Below, piece by piece: positions 24,401-36,193 of a stretch of 64,000 nt of DNA. The notes beneath the pieces are model-generated. The model saw only the letters and a program-made list of their open reading frames with translations. It made no database searches and was not told the origin of the DNA. The stretch spans positions 62,001 through 126,000 of the forward strand of contig JACGCK010000131.1 of NCBI GenBank assembly GCA_014925825.1. Direction: 5' to 3'. The stretch comes from Pholiota molesta (Eukaryota > Basidiomycota > Agaricomycetes > Agaricales > Strophariaceae). Every line of letters starts with the position of its first letter. Position 1 is the first letter of the stretch. The position numbers were made by a program, and so were the translations under genes.

Positions 24401-25766
24401 ACGTGGATTTCTTCGTAGCCTTTCTTCGCGCGTTTGAACGAGCCATCGGGCAGCTTGCACTTCTTATTCGACATAAGATGGCCCCCTTGAGAAAACGCCA
24501 TGCTCTCGAGATCGACGGTCCGTTTCGGTTGAACAGTGGATCCAGGCGCCAGAGTCGCGGTCTTGGGAACGACTGGCTTCTGGTCAACGTCCATCGCGTC
24601 CGCGGCGGCAGTCTTGGCCTGTCTGTCGCCAGCCAGCTCGCGCAAAATCCATCCGAGACCCTTCTCGCGCATAGCCACCTCGACGTTTACGCGCTCTTCC
24701 GCATCGCTGCGCATGAGCTTCGTGCACCATACAATGACGTCGCGGTTCTTGAGGAATTTGGTGATGATGTCGAAACTTTGGTACTCGAAGAGCTCCATAA
24801 GCTGATTTTCGCAGTCACGAGCACTGGAGTCGGAGCCGAGAATGCTGAGGACGTTGGCTGCTTTGTCGGCAGCAGTGACGGGGTCGGGATAGATTTCAGA
24901 GATTTGGCGCTGCACCCAGAAAGCATCGATGGAATGCGGTGAAACGATATCCTTCTCGGCCTTCGCCTTCGTGGTGGCCTCTGCACCGATGACGAGGTCT
25001 TCCTCCTCGTCCTCCGGTGCCGCTGCAACTTCCTCCTCCTCCCTTTCTTCCTCCTCGTCTTCATCGTCAGTATCATCGCGAATCTCAAACCCTTCTTCAT
25101 CCTCCTCTTCCTGCTCCTCCTCGTCAAAAACGACCGCCACACCACCCTCCTCGTCAATCTCGGCGTCCTTGCGCTCCTGGTCAGGGTCTGCCATGGTTTC
25201 ATCGTCGGCGTTGTAGTCCGTGATTTTTTTCGACAAGTTGACGAGCTGTGAAAACTGCTCGTTCGAGATGGAGCCGATGACCTCCTCGATTTCCTTCTTC
25301 TTGTCGAAATCCTTCATGCCCTCATTCTTGAGCGTTTCGAGCATGGTGTCGGCAGCGCTGCGGACAATGTCTTGTGCCTGGTCCCCGAGAGCTGTGTGAA
25401 CTGCCGAGAGCATGAGTTCGTAAACTTGTCGTGTTTCGGCGGTGCGGGGGCGATATGCGAGGCCCTCCACGTCTTGTGTTGCCTCGATGATGTCGGCATA
25501 CCCGTAACCAGCAATGTCGGCCTTGCGTTTGGACGTTGCCTTCTCGTCCGCGCCTTCCACTGCCCTGCGTTTCTTCTTGTCGAGGTCTTGGGCGCTTGTC
25601 GAATGACTCGAGAGCCCATGTCCTTGGGGTCGATACGACCAGCCAGCGAAACAGGAGCACCATCTGGCTCCTTGTCGCGCCGTGGTAGCGCCGAACGATC
25701 TGTCGTCAGCACCAGAGACGAGATGGCGCCATAGTTGTAGCCCGAGAGATCGGGTTTTTTAGACAT
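18426..25766 (-). CDS. BRR2: BRR2 / SNRNP200, U5 snRNP Ski2-like RNA helicase
   Basis: The DEIH-type helicase that unwinds U4/U6 during spliceosome activation. The start ATG at 25766 ([14 protein letters not shown]) matches the family. Exon 1 (to 24220) covers the N-terminal region, including an acidic Glu/Asp run at about 25190-25030, up to the first Walker A, APTGAGKT, which is split by the 24219-24165 intron. Exon 2 (24164-22915) has [22 protein letters not shown] and [12 protein letters not shown]. The second cassette has [13 protein letters not shown] (about 21265-21225), [12 protein letters not shown] (about 20900-20865) and [11 protein letters not shown] (about 20080). Two Sec63-like units are recognisable (around 22450 and 19400), and the C terminus ends [12 protein letters not shown], stop 18426. 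Three single missing bases break the frame: near 25586, 22857 and 22461, each at a dinucleotide or short homopolymer. Since BRR2 is essential and otherwise perfect, these are probably sequence errors. Confidence 0.96.
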
Positions 25767-26070
25767 AGTGGTAGGAAGAAAGGTGCGTTGATCGTTGGAC
25801 GCGACGTCCAGCAGAAATTATGGTTCGTTACGTAATGTTTACTTAGCTGAGTCACTTATCTGACTCAATAAGCTTTTTTGATTAATTAATTAATTATCTT
25901 TATGCACTACTTATCCCAAATCCTGGGAAGACCTGGACACTGCTTAGGGAGCCAATAGAGAGCCCAATGAAAAGGAGAGAGCAGGTATAAGTACATATCT
26001 TCAGGAAATAAAAGACATCGTATAAATCGTTGAATTTTCATTTGTTAGTGAACATTTAGACTTGTTGAAT
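25767..26070. promoter_or_regulatory. BRR2 upstream region with paired Gcn4/AP-1-like sites
   Basis: Promoter of leftward BRR2 and 3' flank of the fungalysin. TGAGTCA at 25848-25854 and TGACTCA at 25861-25867 form an inverted pair 6 bp apart, about 85-100 bp upstream of the BRR2 ATG. TTAATTAATTAATTA follows near 25880. Confidence 0.5.
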
Positions 26071-28860
26071 TTATGAGCATGCGGCTGGAACCGTGAAATC
26101 ATCAACATGGTTAGCAGCATTGACACCCAGTCCGCGAGACGCGAACGCCTTCCATATGGTACACGATTGGTACCGGCATAGCGATTTACGTCGGCTTGGA
26201 TCCACGCATCGCGCCCCGTCACGACTGATCAAAACATGGTCAGAAAGCGATCAAATGACCATCACAAATGTACTCGGGTGGACGTACAGGTTGGGCTACA
26301 AGGCTGGAGCGCGAGCGCATCAACGAAGAGATGGAGCCAAACGATATTGCCTTCCGTGCCACTAGGATTCGTTCGGGCGGTAGCAGACCAGCCATGTGCA
26401 GCAACGAGGCCAGCGTAGACTTGGTAAAGCACATTGGCCCATATCTCGCCGCTCGCTACAAAAGAATCGATAAACATTTACATATAACACCAACAGAAAG
26501 GACTTACAATGAGGTTCGGTTCGCGTCTGCAACGCGGAGTAGAGGAGAGGATTAGTGGTGCTAGAACATGACTCACGTGAGAACGAGACGAGAGTTGAAA
26601 AAGCGGAATAACTGACAGACTTGTCGAATACGGATATGACCGAAGACCAGCGGGGTTGTTCGACACATATTGCCCAATAACATAATCTGGAGTGGCGCTC
26701 GAGTTTTCTCGTTCCAGCTACATCCTTTCAGTAACGCCGTAAACAACACAAATGAAATGATCTCACTTCGCCATGGCATCCGAGAAGCCTAAATAAGTAA
26801 TCAGCATTAATCCAGTCGCGGCATAAACACATCCAAACTTACCTTCTCCCATTCCAAGAGACTCGATTGTCTTCAAGCAACGCGCTGTGCCGCCCCCGGT
26901 CAGACGGTTGGTCAAACCATGCGTTAGCTCGTGCGTAACGATGTCATTCTCAAGAGAACCATCGCGATTAGGCTATCAAAGCAAAATACAGTTCAGCCTG
27001 TCGAGTCGGCATCTATGTTGCAGAGAACACAACTTACCATGGTATCGTTCCATATATACAACCCTAAATTCGGCTAAAAATCAGAAACGATCTCAGAATG
27101 AAAATAAAGGCGACGTACTCAAGCGCCCTGACGTTCCCCTGAAGTAAATGAAGAAAAGAAAGGTTGACTTCATGTGGGGTAGTTATTTTCAAAATACTGG
27201 ACGTACTCTGCCGGCGAGGTGAAATCTGCAGTATCAACCCCAGCGTTGTCCTGAACTGAGATCGAAACTGAATCATTTCCAGAACCGCCAACCCATGATT
27301 GTTGGTTTGGAAATTGAAGGCAGCCTGTGGAACAAGAAATGAGAACAGCGACTATACAGGCGGTCTCACAAAACGTCGGAGAAGAAAGTACCTCTGTAAA
27401 GCCGTACCTTAAAGTTACAAGTCAGTAAGGGGCTTCCGAGCTGTCTAACACGAACACGCACCTATACGTGTAATCATGAAACGTGTTTGCAACATAGAAC
27501 GCATTAACCCGAGCGGCGTCAACATTTACTTGCGCCGTTGGAGCCAGTAATGGGTTCTGTGTATATGAAAATACGAGCGGAGAGGTACTCTGACTAGACG
27601 TAGAAGAGTAGGTCCCTTTCCAGGAGCATACGTTATTCCCTCTGCATACGACAGTCAGTCGAATCACCAACGTTAGCAACTTGCATATACACGTACTCTG
27701 TTGTTCTAGAGACAAAATTCAGCTAAAAGACTCGACAAGAAAAAAACATTATACTTACGTGTAGTTGGTCGTTCCATCATTATGCCATCCGAGAGGGGAT
27801 GCAGCAGCGTCTTCCGGGTTCACAATTGTCTCAAAGCCTTGAGTAAGAACCTGCTTCTGGATCGGCAATGCTGTGTACTTCCAATCAAACGACGATATCG
27901 ATTCTCATTAATTCGAATGATATCTGGAAGAACACTCACAGTAGCTTTAGAAACATAATCTACGACCGATACGAGCTCGCTGGTTGTGGCATCGGCAAAT
28001 ACTTCATACCATGAGCCTGTGATGCTGTTTTGAGCTTGGAAGACATAAACGAGGACGGCAGAGTTGTTTGAATTGACAAAATATTCCAGCGTAATAGGAG
28101 AATTGTTGTACGTCGCATTTAACGCAATCTGGATTGGTATAATCACAGATTGGGGAGTAACATTGGGAACGGACTCCGTGAAATAACCTTCCAGATGAAA
28201 AGATATCAATATATCAGTCATACGAATTGTAAGTAGACAACGAATGCATACTTGGCGTAACAAATGATGAACCATGAGCGACGACCTGACAACATTGTAC
28301 TCATCAACGTTCCACCTTGTAGAGGATGAGGTGATTTTTGTACCTGGCCAGCGTTGTTGAATGCTATATTAGCTACCGCATTCGATATGGGAACTCCATC
28401 CTATTTCACATGTCAGAATCATCAGACCACGCTTTAGCACTTCAAAAGTTGCAAATCTTACATGCGTTTGAGCGAGGTAAGCATATTGAGATACCTGGCC
28501 AACGTATCCTGATTGGTATATAACGCCTTGGCCAACCTGATTTGGGCTTAGAAGCGTGGTTGCAAATGCCACCGCAGCATCTTGTAAAGAAAACTGCGCG
28601 CGATTGGAAAGCGGATGGTTGATACCAGTGCCATACGTCTATACATCATGAGCGTCAGCGATTGTGTTATATTGAGTTTGTAGATAGTGAAATACCTTGA
28701 ATGTGGTCTCTGGGTGGAATGGGACGACTTCGCCGCCAGAACTAAGTTGCACAGGCAGACCAAGCGTTGCGCGCTGTGACGGAGTGCTGGCAGCAAGTAC
28801 GCTAGTAGCAACGATAAATGGTGCGAGAGCAGCTGGTAACAGCTTATGGAGGAAGTACAT
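26071..28860 (-). CDS. M36 fungalysin, secreted zinc metalloprotease (copy A)
   Basis: An extracellular elastinolytic metallopeptidase made as a pre-pro-enzyme. The ATG at 28860 starts a signal peptide ([17 protein letters not shown]..). The FTP/pro-domain follows ([18 protein letters not shown] about 28390, [17 protein letters not shown] about 28500), then [20 protein letters not shown] (about 28040), [18 protein letters not shown] (about 27520) and [17 protein letters not shown] (about 27270-27235). The zinc site HELTH is intact at 26919-26933 within [20 protein letters not shown], followed by GFSDAMAK. The C-terminal part has [19 protein letters not shown] (about 26400) and [18 protein letters not shown], stop TAA 26071-26073. 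Many short introns are visible. A TATATAAA lies at 28912-28919, about 52-59 bp upstream. It is a tandem paralogue of the next gene. Joins between small exons were not all verified. Confidence 0.88.
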
Positions 28861-30376
28861 TCTGGCAAGAAAGAACCCAGGTGCAAGAGACTGCGCGATA
28901 ACGCAGGGAAGTTTATATAACCCAGGAAATCAGTCCGGGCCTTTTGCTGAAAACAAGCGACTTTGCACTAGTGAGACAGCGGTTCTCAGCCTCGTGGTCG
29001 ATATTCATCGATATTCGTCGATCATCTGGCATAAACGCTACAAAAGCTTTCTGCACAAAGGATCAATGAATGTTTGACCAATGGTTGATTTACACGAACT
29101 CACCTGCCGATAATCGCAACTAGATTTGAGATTGCGCGAAACTCAGTAAATAGGTTCGCTGTAAGAGATAGTCTCAAAGCTGGCGCAACGGAGCAAATGC
29201 TTCCTGATCCCAATCCGACCTGAATGTATGAAAAATACGAGTTCTTGCGAGATTCAGTGGCACGGGTTAATGATGACGATGATGTCAGCTCTGTCAAAAA
29301 CACGCTGTATTTGCGGCTAGAGGTGCCAGTAAGCCGTCGTAAGATAAATTATGTATGTAGAATCTATTAGGCTCCTAACGCCTTGCAAAAAAGCTAGATC
29401 CATAAGCCATCTCTTGAAAGTTGAACATTTGACTTCGCCGCTCACCGGCTCAGATACCCATGTGATAAGAACATCTCGCGCGATGCCAATTCAGACACGT
29501 TTTAGAGAAGGAATCATTCTAAAACTCGATAAGACGTGCGCTCGTTGTCACCACAGCGTCCGACCTTCGGGTGCCTGATGGTGTAGTTCCAAGATTCAGA
29601 AGGTGCAACGTCCAAAGGTCATGCTAATGCGTATGTAATCATTTCTCACGAACATACCATCTATAAAGCGCCAAAATTTGCATCCAACCTTCCTTCCAAC
29701 ACATACATACTTATGTCCGCACTTTCTCGCTCTCTTCTGTCATAACGACGCCTGCGGAAAATGTTGCGCGGAACTACACCATCTCAGCTTCGACTTGCAT
29801 CTGGACCCATGTCAAGGCGCCTTTACATAATTCGTATCACTCATTTCACCGCCTCAGAAGACGCGAGGGCGCCGGTGCGTAGGACAATGGAATAAAGTCG
29901 GATTCCTGAGGTGAGCTTGTTTCTTCTATTCTCCGATATCCTTCCTTCTTCTTTCTACTATGATGCATCGAAATATATTTGCTACTTCAGAGAGCTTAGC
30001 TCTATGAGATTACATTTTCCACCAAGATCTCTGATTCCCATTCTTTGTCGCCAATGTTTCTGCCTTTGCCATACGTTGTACTAACTGCCCAACTTCAGAC
30101 GCCCTTATACTCTTGCTTCGTATCTATACCTCGATGGTGGGATGCAAACATCTCTGCCTAATGTTCAAAGGTATTTTCTCGTCTCTCCTTATTCGATTTT
30201 GTCGGAGAAACCTCCATAACACGGTTAAATATGTCGATACATGATCATGAGATCCAGTCATAATACAACCTTCCATGTCAATCCTAATACTCGTGAAGAA
30301 CCAGAATACAAAACTTCCAACTAAGCATCTGTCAAATTTCCGGGGATCCGTCCGGGGATCCATCCGTAGGCTTCCC
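28861..30376. other. intergenic between the two fungalysins
   Basis: About 1.5 kb. The right part is the 3' flank of copy B; the left part is the promoter of copy A. Open frames of up to about 76 codons occur, but none shows a conserved motif. I see no RNA gene or repeat here. Confidence 0.4.
28912..28919 (-). promoter_or_regulatory. TATA box of fungalysin A
   Basis: TATATAAA on the minus strand, 52-59 bp upstream of the ATG at 28860. Position and sequence fit a core promoter. Confidence 0.55.
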
Positions 30377-33175
30377 TTAAGACGACGGGCAACCGGGTGG
30401 TAGCAGGAAACTGTTGGTGTGGTTCGCAGCACCAACACCCAAACCCCTGCTAGCGAACGCGTCCCATAGTGCACATGCATTCGCACCGCCGAAGCGATTC
30501 ACATCCGCTTGTAGCCAGCATCACGGGCATTGAGGACTATTTAATTACAACGAAACGATGTTCATGTTAGCAAGGGTGCTCGCCAGAGAACTTGAAGCTG
30601 TGGCCTACATGTAGGATTGCAAGGCTGGATCGCCAGCGAGTCGATGAATAGATGGAGGAACACACGTTGCCTTCCGACGTTGTTGGGTCTGTGCGCGCGG
30701 TCGCAGACCATCCGTGGATCCCAACGAGGTTGGCGTAGACGTTGAAAGCATGTTCGCCCACACCTCACCGATGGCTAATTCGAAGAGCGCGAATGTGCTG
30801 AGCATTAGGAATAAGGTCAGAAATGAAGAGCCTACCATGGACCTCTGTGAGGGTTTGTAAATCAGAATACTGGAGAGGATTCACCGTCCTGAATTTTTAC
30901 AGAGTGAAGCACAGATTCCATAACTGAAGAAATAATAGACTTACGGTCTGTCGAATAGGATGAGTACGGATACCAGCCGGATTATTCGTGACGTATTGTC
31001 CCAGAACAAAATCAGGCGTCGCAGCAGACAACTGCTCGTTCCAGCTTCAAAAAAAATCATCAGAAGAGTGTTCCGACTACGAACGCGAGTAAAAAAATAT
31101 TCACATAGCCATGGTATCAGACCACCCTCACCCATTCCACCAGCTTCGGTCGTCTGGAGGCAGCGCCCCGTTCCGCCGCCCGTCATGCGGTTGGTGACTC
31201 CATGCGTATTCTCATGAGTAACGATGTCGTTCTCAAGCGCGCCATCGCGCTCAGGCTAGAGACATGCGGTCAATAAGCCGAGTCTATACATTAACGTGAT
31301 AATTATCTCGTCACTCACAGTGGTGAATGTCCATAAGAACATCCCTGCAGATGGATCATCAGAAGTGGCTCCAAGAAGAAACGAGTTAACCCACTCATTC
31401 GTCCGGACTGTCCACTAGAATAACATTGTGAGTGACTTTCTCAAGGGATAGCGGTTTTCCTTTTTGTCCACTTACTCCGCAGGCGTAGCGAAATCAGCGT
31501 TGTTAGTACCAGCAGCGTCTTGAACGGAGATTGTGACTTGATCATTCCCGAGTCCGCCCTTTCCAAAGTTATTGTTTTGGAAGTTGAAAGACGCCTATCC
31601 TCAAGTCCTAATGAGCTCGACTCCCGCGTTCGTAGAAACATACCGCAAACCTCTGTGAAACCATACCTAGTATGAGATAAATGTCTCATTGTCAGACCTC
31701 ACAAGAACAGATAGGAGAAAGCATAAACGCACTTGTACGTCAGATCATGCATGGTATTGACGACGTAAAACGCGTTTGTACGCGCAGCGTCGAGGTTGGC
31801 TTGAGCAGTTGGCGCAAGTGTTGGATCTTGCACGAAAGCGAAGTTTAATCCCGGAGAGCTCTCGCTCGTGGTGGCAGTTTGAGCCCCTTTAAATGAAATG
31901 GCATTATTTCCTCTGCAAATGATTGTCAGGGCCCGAATCTGAGAATATAAGAAGATTGATTTTCAACTTACGAGGTCACCCTACGCCCGAGAGCAAAAAA
32001 AAAGAGTCAGATAAACGCGAAACAAACTAAAAACTAAAACTAGAAATAATATCTCACGTCGTATTCGTAGTGCCAGTCGAATGCCACCCTAGAGGCGACG
32101 CCGTCAAATCTTCTGGGTCCACGAGCGTTTGGAATCCCTGAGTGAGGATCTCATCCTGCATCGGGAGCACGAGGTACTGTCAAAAGAAAATTGGCGGGAT
32201 CAGCGTGCGAACGGAGCTAAAACCCATGGACGCTATCGACGGGCTTTCGAAAATGGGGTGCGGGATGAGGAAGAACATACAGATGCCCGCGTCACGAAAT
32301 CCGTCACCGATACCAGTTCCCCGGAGTGTGCGTCGACAAACGCCTCGAACCATGCGCCGGTGGCGTCGTTCTGAATCTGAACGACGTGCGTCAGCACGGC
32401 GGTGTTGTCTGGTTTTGCGAAAAACTCGATGGTGGGCGGGTGGTTGTTGAACGTCCCATCGAGGGCTTTTTCGGCCATGGAGATCGCGGATTGCACCGAG
32501 ATGCTGGGGGTGGTAGACGCGAAGCTTGCTGTTTACTTAGCGTTAATTTTGGCTCCATCTCAAAGGATGACAATAGCGCGTACTGGGATCAACGAAGGAT
32601 GAGCCAAATGTGACGACCTATAAGAGCAATGCGTTAATATATATTGGCGCCCAGCTGCCTATCGTCTTCTTCACCTTATTGTCTTTATTGAATGCTACAT
32701 TGGCGACAGCGTTTGCGAATGGGATTCCATTCTGCGCAGGTAGAATCAGAAATTTAATGCGCACTCTGTTATGCCCCATTACTTACATGAACTTGCGTGA
32801 GGAACGCATGGTCGGAGACTTCGCCGGAGAACCCGGACTTGAATGCCACTGAACTGGCGCTCGTAGAGAGGCGAGAGCCAACGAAAGATATCGCAGCGCT
32901 CTTCAAATCGAATTTCGAACGCTTAGAAAGAGGGTGGTCGATCCCCGAGCTGAAAGTCTGTTGGACAGAAATTCATCATTAAATTGAACATAGAGATATA
33001 AGAAACCTGTTGTACGAACCTCAAATGTACTAATAGGATGGAATGCCTCGATTTCAAGATTCGAGCCTATCGGAATTGAACGACGCGTCGCGTGGTCCAG
33101 AGGCGAGGCGACGCTGCAAGACGCCAAGGCAACAACCAAGAGGGCGTCCTTCCATAGTTTGCTGAAAGAAGTCAT
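30377..33175 (-). CDS. M36 fungalysin, secreted zinc metalloprotease (copy B)
   Basis: Same family and orientation as the downstream copy A but clearly diverged. The ATG at 33175 starts a signal peptide ([20 protein letters not shown]). Pro-domain parts include [15 protein letters not shown] (about 32735-32690), [17 protein letters not shown] (about 32470) and [20 protein letters not shown] (about 32370-32310). The zinc site HENTH is at 31202-31216 inside [20 protein letters not shown], followed by [14 protein letters not shown] and then WSDTMA in a shifted frame near 31130 (one base apparently missing). The C-terminal part has [12 protein letters not shown] sequence (about 30700) and [18 protein letters not shown], stop TAA 30377-30379. 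Consensus introns are numerous. TATAAA lies at 33239-33244. As with copy A, it is expected to act outside the cell on host or substrate protein. Confidence 0.87.
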
Positions 33176-34578
33176 CCTGATCAAGATCGTCCGAGTATCT
33201 TGACTCTTGTGGGGAAAACACGATACTCTTTCAAAGCCTTTATATCATGGAGGATCTTATCGTATGAGTATAATCCAGCAACATCCCACATGAAACCTGT
33301 CGAAAAGAAGTAATAAATACAGAACTTGTAGAACCCGGCAGAGGTCGCATGTCTAGTAGCTTTGACTTCGCGGCCCTTGGACTAAGCCTGCCTCAGTCCT
33401 CAGCGACTATGATTGGTCTTGGCAAGGGAAGATTTTCTATTTTTGCTCTTGATAAGCAAATATGGGATGAGACACACGAGGTATGAATCCACGGCTCAAG
33501 GCAAGAATATCTTCGAAGCATAGAAGATTGGAGAGACATGGGAATTACATTCTGCAAACGATGGGTCAGCGATGTCGGTGAACAACGAGGAAAGCGACTA
33601 GGAAGAACCCTACAATGTCCGAGGAAGCCAGAGCGCCATAGGTGTTGGCCAGCGCTAATGGGACCTCGCATTCTGCGAATACTAGAATAGAAAATACAAA
33701 GTAAAAGAAGTCCAATGTCAGTGTATCTGCTAGGCCTGAATATCCTCAGCTTGCGAATGGGATAGGAGCAATAGGATTGACGTAAATCAGAAGATCGACA
33801 TGCAGCAGCGAATGGATGACCAGATCGTGCTAATATAAGGAGCTGCATACTTAGGAGGTTCGAGTGTGAAAGAAAGCGGCAGATGTCAATTCTGCACGGA
33901 GCGTGAGAACTCCAATAACAGCATCACACCGTGCCGAATCTTATTACCACTACGTACCGCCGTGCCACAACCATTCAACCGAGTGTAATACCGACTTGGA
34001 CTTTGTTGAAGCTCAAGATCTAGATCGACTGTTCGACGAGTGGCCAGCGTTAGAAAGTTTGGATCTACCGAGAGTTATAAATAGATTGTGTACTTGGAAT
34101 GCAATGGGCCCTTCTCCTGCGCGACAGATACACGCCATCGTCATAGCCATAGGCGGTCATCATAGGGCCAATATTAATATTGAAGGTCAGTGTCAAGCAT
34201 GGGATTGAATACATGTGAGCTACGCTATTGCGAATGTTTTTATCGACGATATACTTGCCTACCACGAATTTTAAACCTTGATTTTTTTGTTGATTGCAAG
34301 AGATCTGTCTAATCCCAGGCAAAGCAAATTATTTGAGCAATCGTAGCCGTAACTCCAATTAGCTTCTGGGCCAGAATTGTTCTTGATCGTATTGGGCCAC
34401 GACCCTCTTTGTACTACATACCACATGAGGAATGCAGACCAAACGACGATTCGTGCCACCGTGCCACTGAATAGTCGCGCTTTTATAAAAGAATGACCGT
34501 TGCTTGTTTCCCTCTCTTAAACTCCCCATTATTACTATCCTCGACCAGCCTATCAGCCAATCTATCCCTCCCGCAAAC
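33176..34578. other. intergenic with small unsupported reading frames
   Basis: Promoters of fungalysin B (left) and the MIF4G-like gene (right). A plus frame at 33903-34208 contains DFVEAQDLDRLFDEWPALESLDLPRV, faintly like an F-box/LRR tail, and a minus frame at 33393-33848 has no motif. Neither has a supported gene structure. Confidence 0.35.
33239..33244 (-). promoter_or_regulatory. TATA box of fungalysin B
   Basis: TATAAA on the minus strand 64-69 bp upstream of the ATG at 33175, a spacing similar to that of the paralogue. Confidence 0.5.
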
Positions 34579-35672
34579 ATGATGGCACACATGACCCGTT
34601 TCAGTATCTGCAGCCTTTACGATATCGAGTCTAACGGGACCGCTCTCGCCCACATTATATTAGCGGACAAGAACGCTATGGACGCTGTCATCGAGAGCCT
34701 CAACACCACCGCCGTCTCGCAGATCGAATACACGCGCAGCATCGCCATCCTCGCGCGTCACATAGAAGATAACCTGGACGCGATCGACATCGACCTCGCT
34801 GCAGAGTTTCGGGAGAGATTAACCGACGAGGCGATCAGTACCTATATTTCCTTTTGGGAAGTAAGTTACTTATCTTGAAATCGTTATTTTTGACACCTCA
34901 TCTAACATGCGCTGCTTAGAACCTCCTCGATCGTGCTCCCAAGGGGTACGCGCGTTCGAATGCCCTTGCCGCCGCCGACCCCATTGCCGTCTCTGCTTTC
35001 GTGGGAGATCTGCTCTCCTCGAAGATGATTGATTTTGAGGCTTTCGAGGGCTGCCTCCTCTATCTCATGGATGGGGTGACCAGCGCACTTCATCTTCGAT
35101 GCCTCCGCACACTTTTCGCCCATGGATGCGCCCGTTACCAGCCAGAGACGAGCCATTGGCTATTCAAGGAATACATGGACCGTATCAACCGGCGATGCGT
35201 CAAAAATTTCAAATATATTACCATAGCAAGTAACATTGCTTTCTTGATTATTACGGGATAACTGACCGGTATTGTTTCACTTTTGTAGGAGGAACAAAAA
35301 CTGCGCGAGCTCCTCCACGACCTCATGTTTCGTCCCCCCGCCGCATCCTACCCCAATGTAGTCGATAGACACCTCGACCTCGACGGCGCTCTAATGGCGT
35401 CCGTCTGCCCTGTCAATTGGCATGCCGAAAACCGTGTTGTCGTCGACAAAGCTTTGGAGAGATATACCCCGACCCACTCCTCGGAATGTGCGGTGTCCTC
35501 CATGGGCTCGCGGTCACCGTCGTCGTCGCCTGCACTGAGCGAGGGGTCGGACTCGGAAGTGCTTCTTGGATTCGCGACGCATATGAAGGCGCCGGTTCTT
35601 CATCACCCGCAGCCAGTCTACGGCTACGTTACTCAGCAAATGCGGGGGATCATCGACATCTCTTTTTCCTAA
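34579..35672 (+). CDS. MIF4G-like helical protein, function unknown
   Basis: No firm identification. Exon 1 (34579-34860) starts MMAHMTRFSICSLYDIES and is alpha-helical. An intron at 34861-34919 has GTAAGT..TTAG ends. Exon 2 contains VSAFVGDLLSSKMIDFEAFEGC, then LHLRCLRTLFAHGC and YMDRINRRCVKNFKYI (about 34990-35210). After another intron to about 35289 comes EEQKLRELLHDLMFRPP. The order 'F-G-L-K-M', 'L-L-T-G' and 'R-I-D-L' helices resembles MIF4G domains of eIF4G-like proteins, which bind eIF4A and RNA, but the resemblance is by eye. The tail is Ser-rich (SMGSRSPSSSPALSEGSDS). The second exon junction is off by one base, so an indel or an alternative splice site is likely. It could also be a lineage-specific helical protein unrelated to translation. 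Confidence 0.5.
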
Positions 35673-36193
35673 TTTAGTTGTTTTATTTCTTTTTCCTTCC
35701 TCATCGTCCTGTTGACAGATAACTTTATATACTAACGAAGCATGCAGTAGCTTATTAGCTAAACTTGAATTATTACGGACTCATTGGCTCTGTAATTTCG
35801 CGATTTCCGTGTTAAGAAAAAATACCCCACTTGTACTACCCCACATACTACTAATAATATACCTACATCATATACTTGCATACATTTTTCATCACTTCTA
35901 TCTTTATCTTTAAATTTTGTATCAATTTAGCGCTACGTCGTTTGTTTCATCTCTGGCTCTTTTCCTCTTTTCTCTGTTAATTTTTTTTTTTTGTTCAGCA
36001 TCTATATTCCTATCAACGCATGCATAAAAAGTCATTAATCCATCCGTTGAAGTTGAATAATTTGACATGCAAGGACTAATAAAAACTCTTGCGGGCCCGA
36101 AGGTATATGTGGGCAACGCGAGTCATGTTTGTGACCGCTCGTTGATGGTTGTTGAAGCTGAGCCAACCGACGCCCGGAGTCAGCCTGACAGCC
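35673..36193. other. intergenic, AT-rich
   Basis: The 3' flank of the MIF4G-like gene and upstream region of TRL1. T-rich runs lie at 35940-35995. No gene seen. Confidence 0.4.

Noticed and set aside
24929..25216. Serine-rich plus-strand open frame
   Set aside because: Mirror image of the acidic Glu/Asp run of BRR2 on the other strand.
33393..33848. Minus-strand 151-codon open frame beside fungalysin B
   Set aside because: No motif, no supported splice structure and biased composition.
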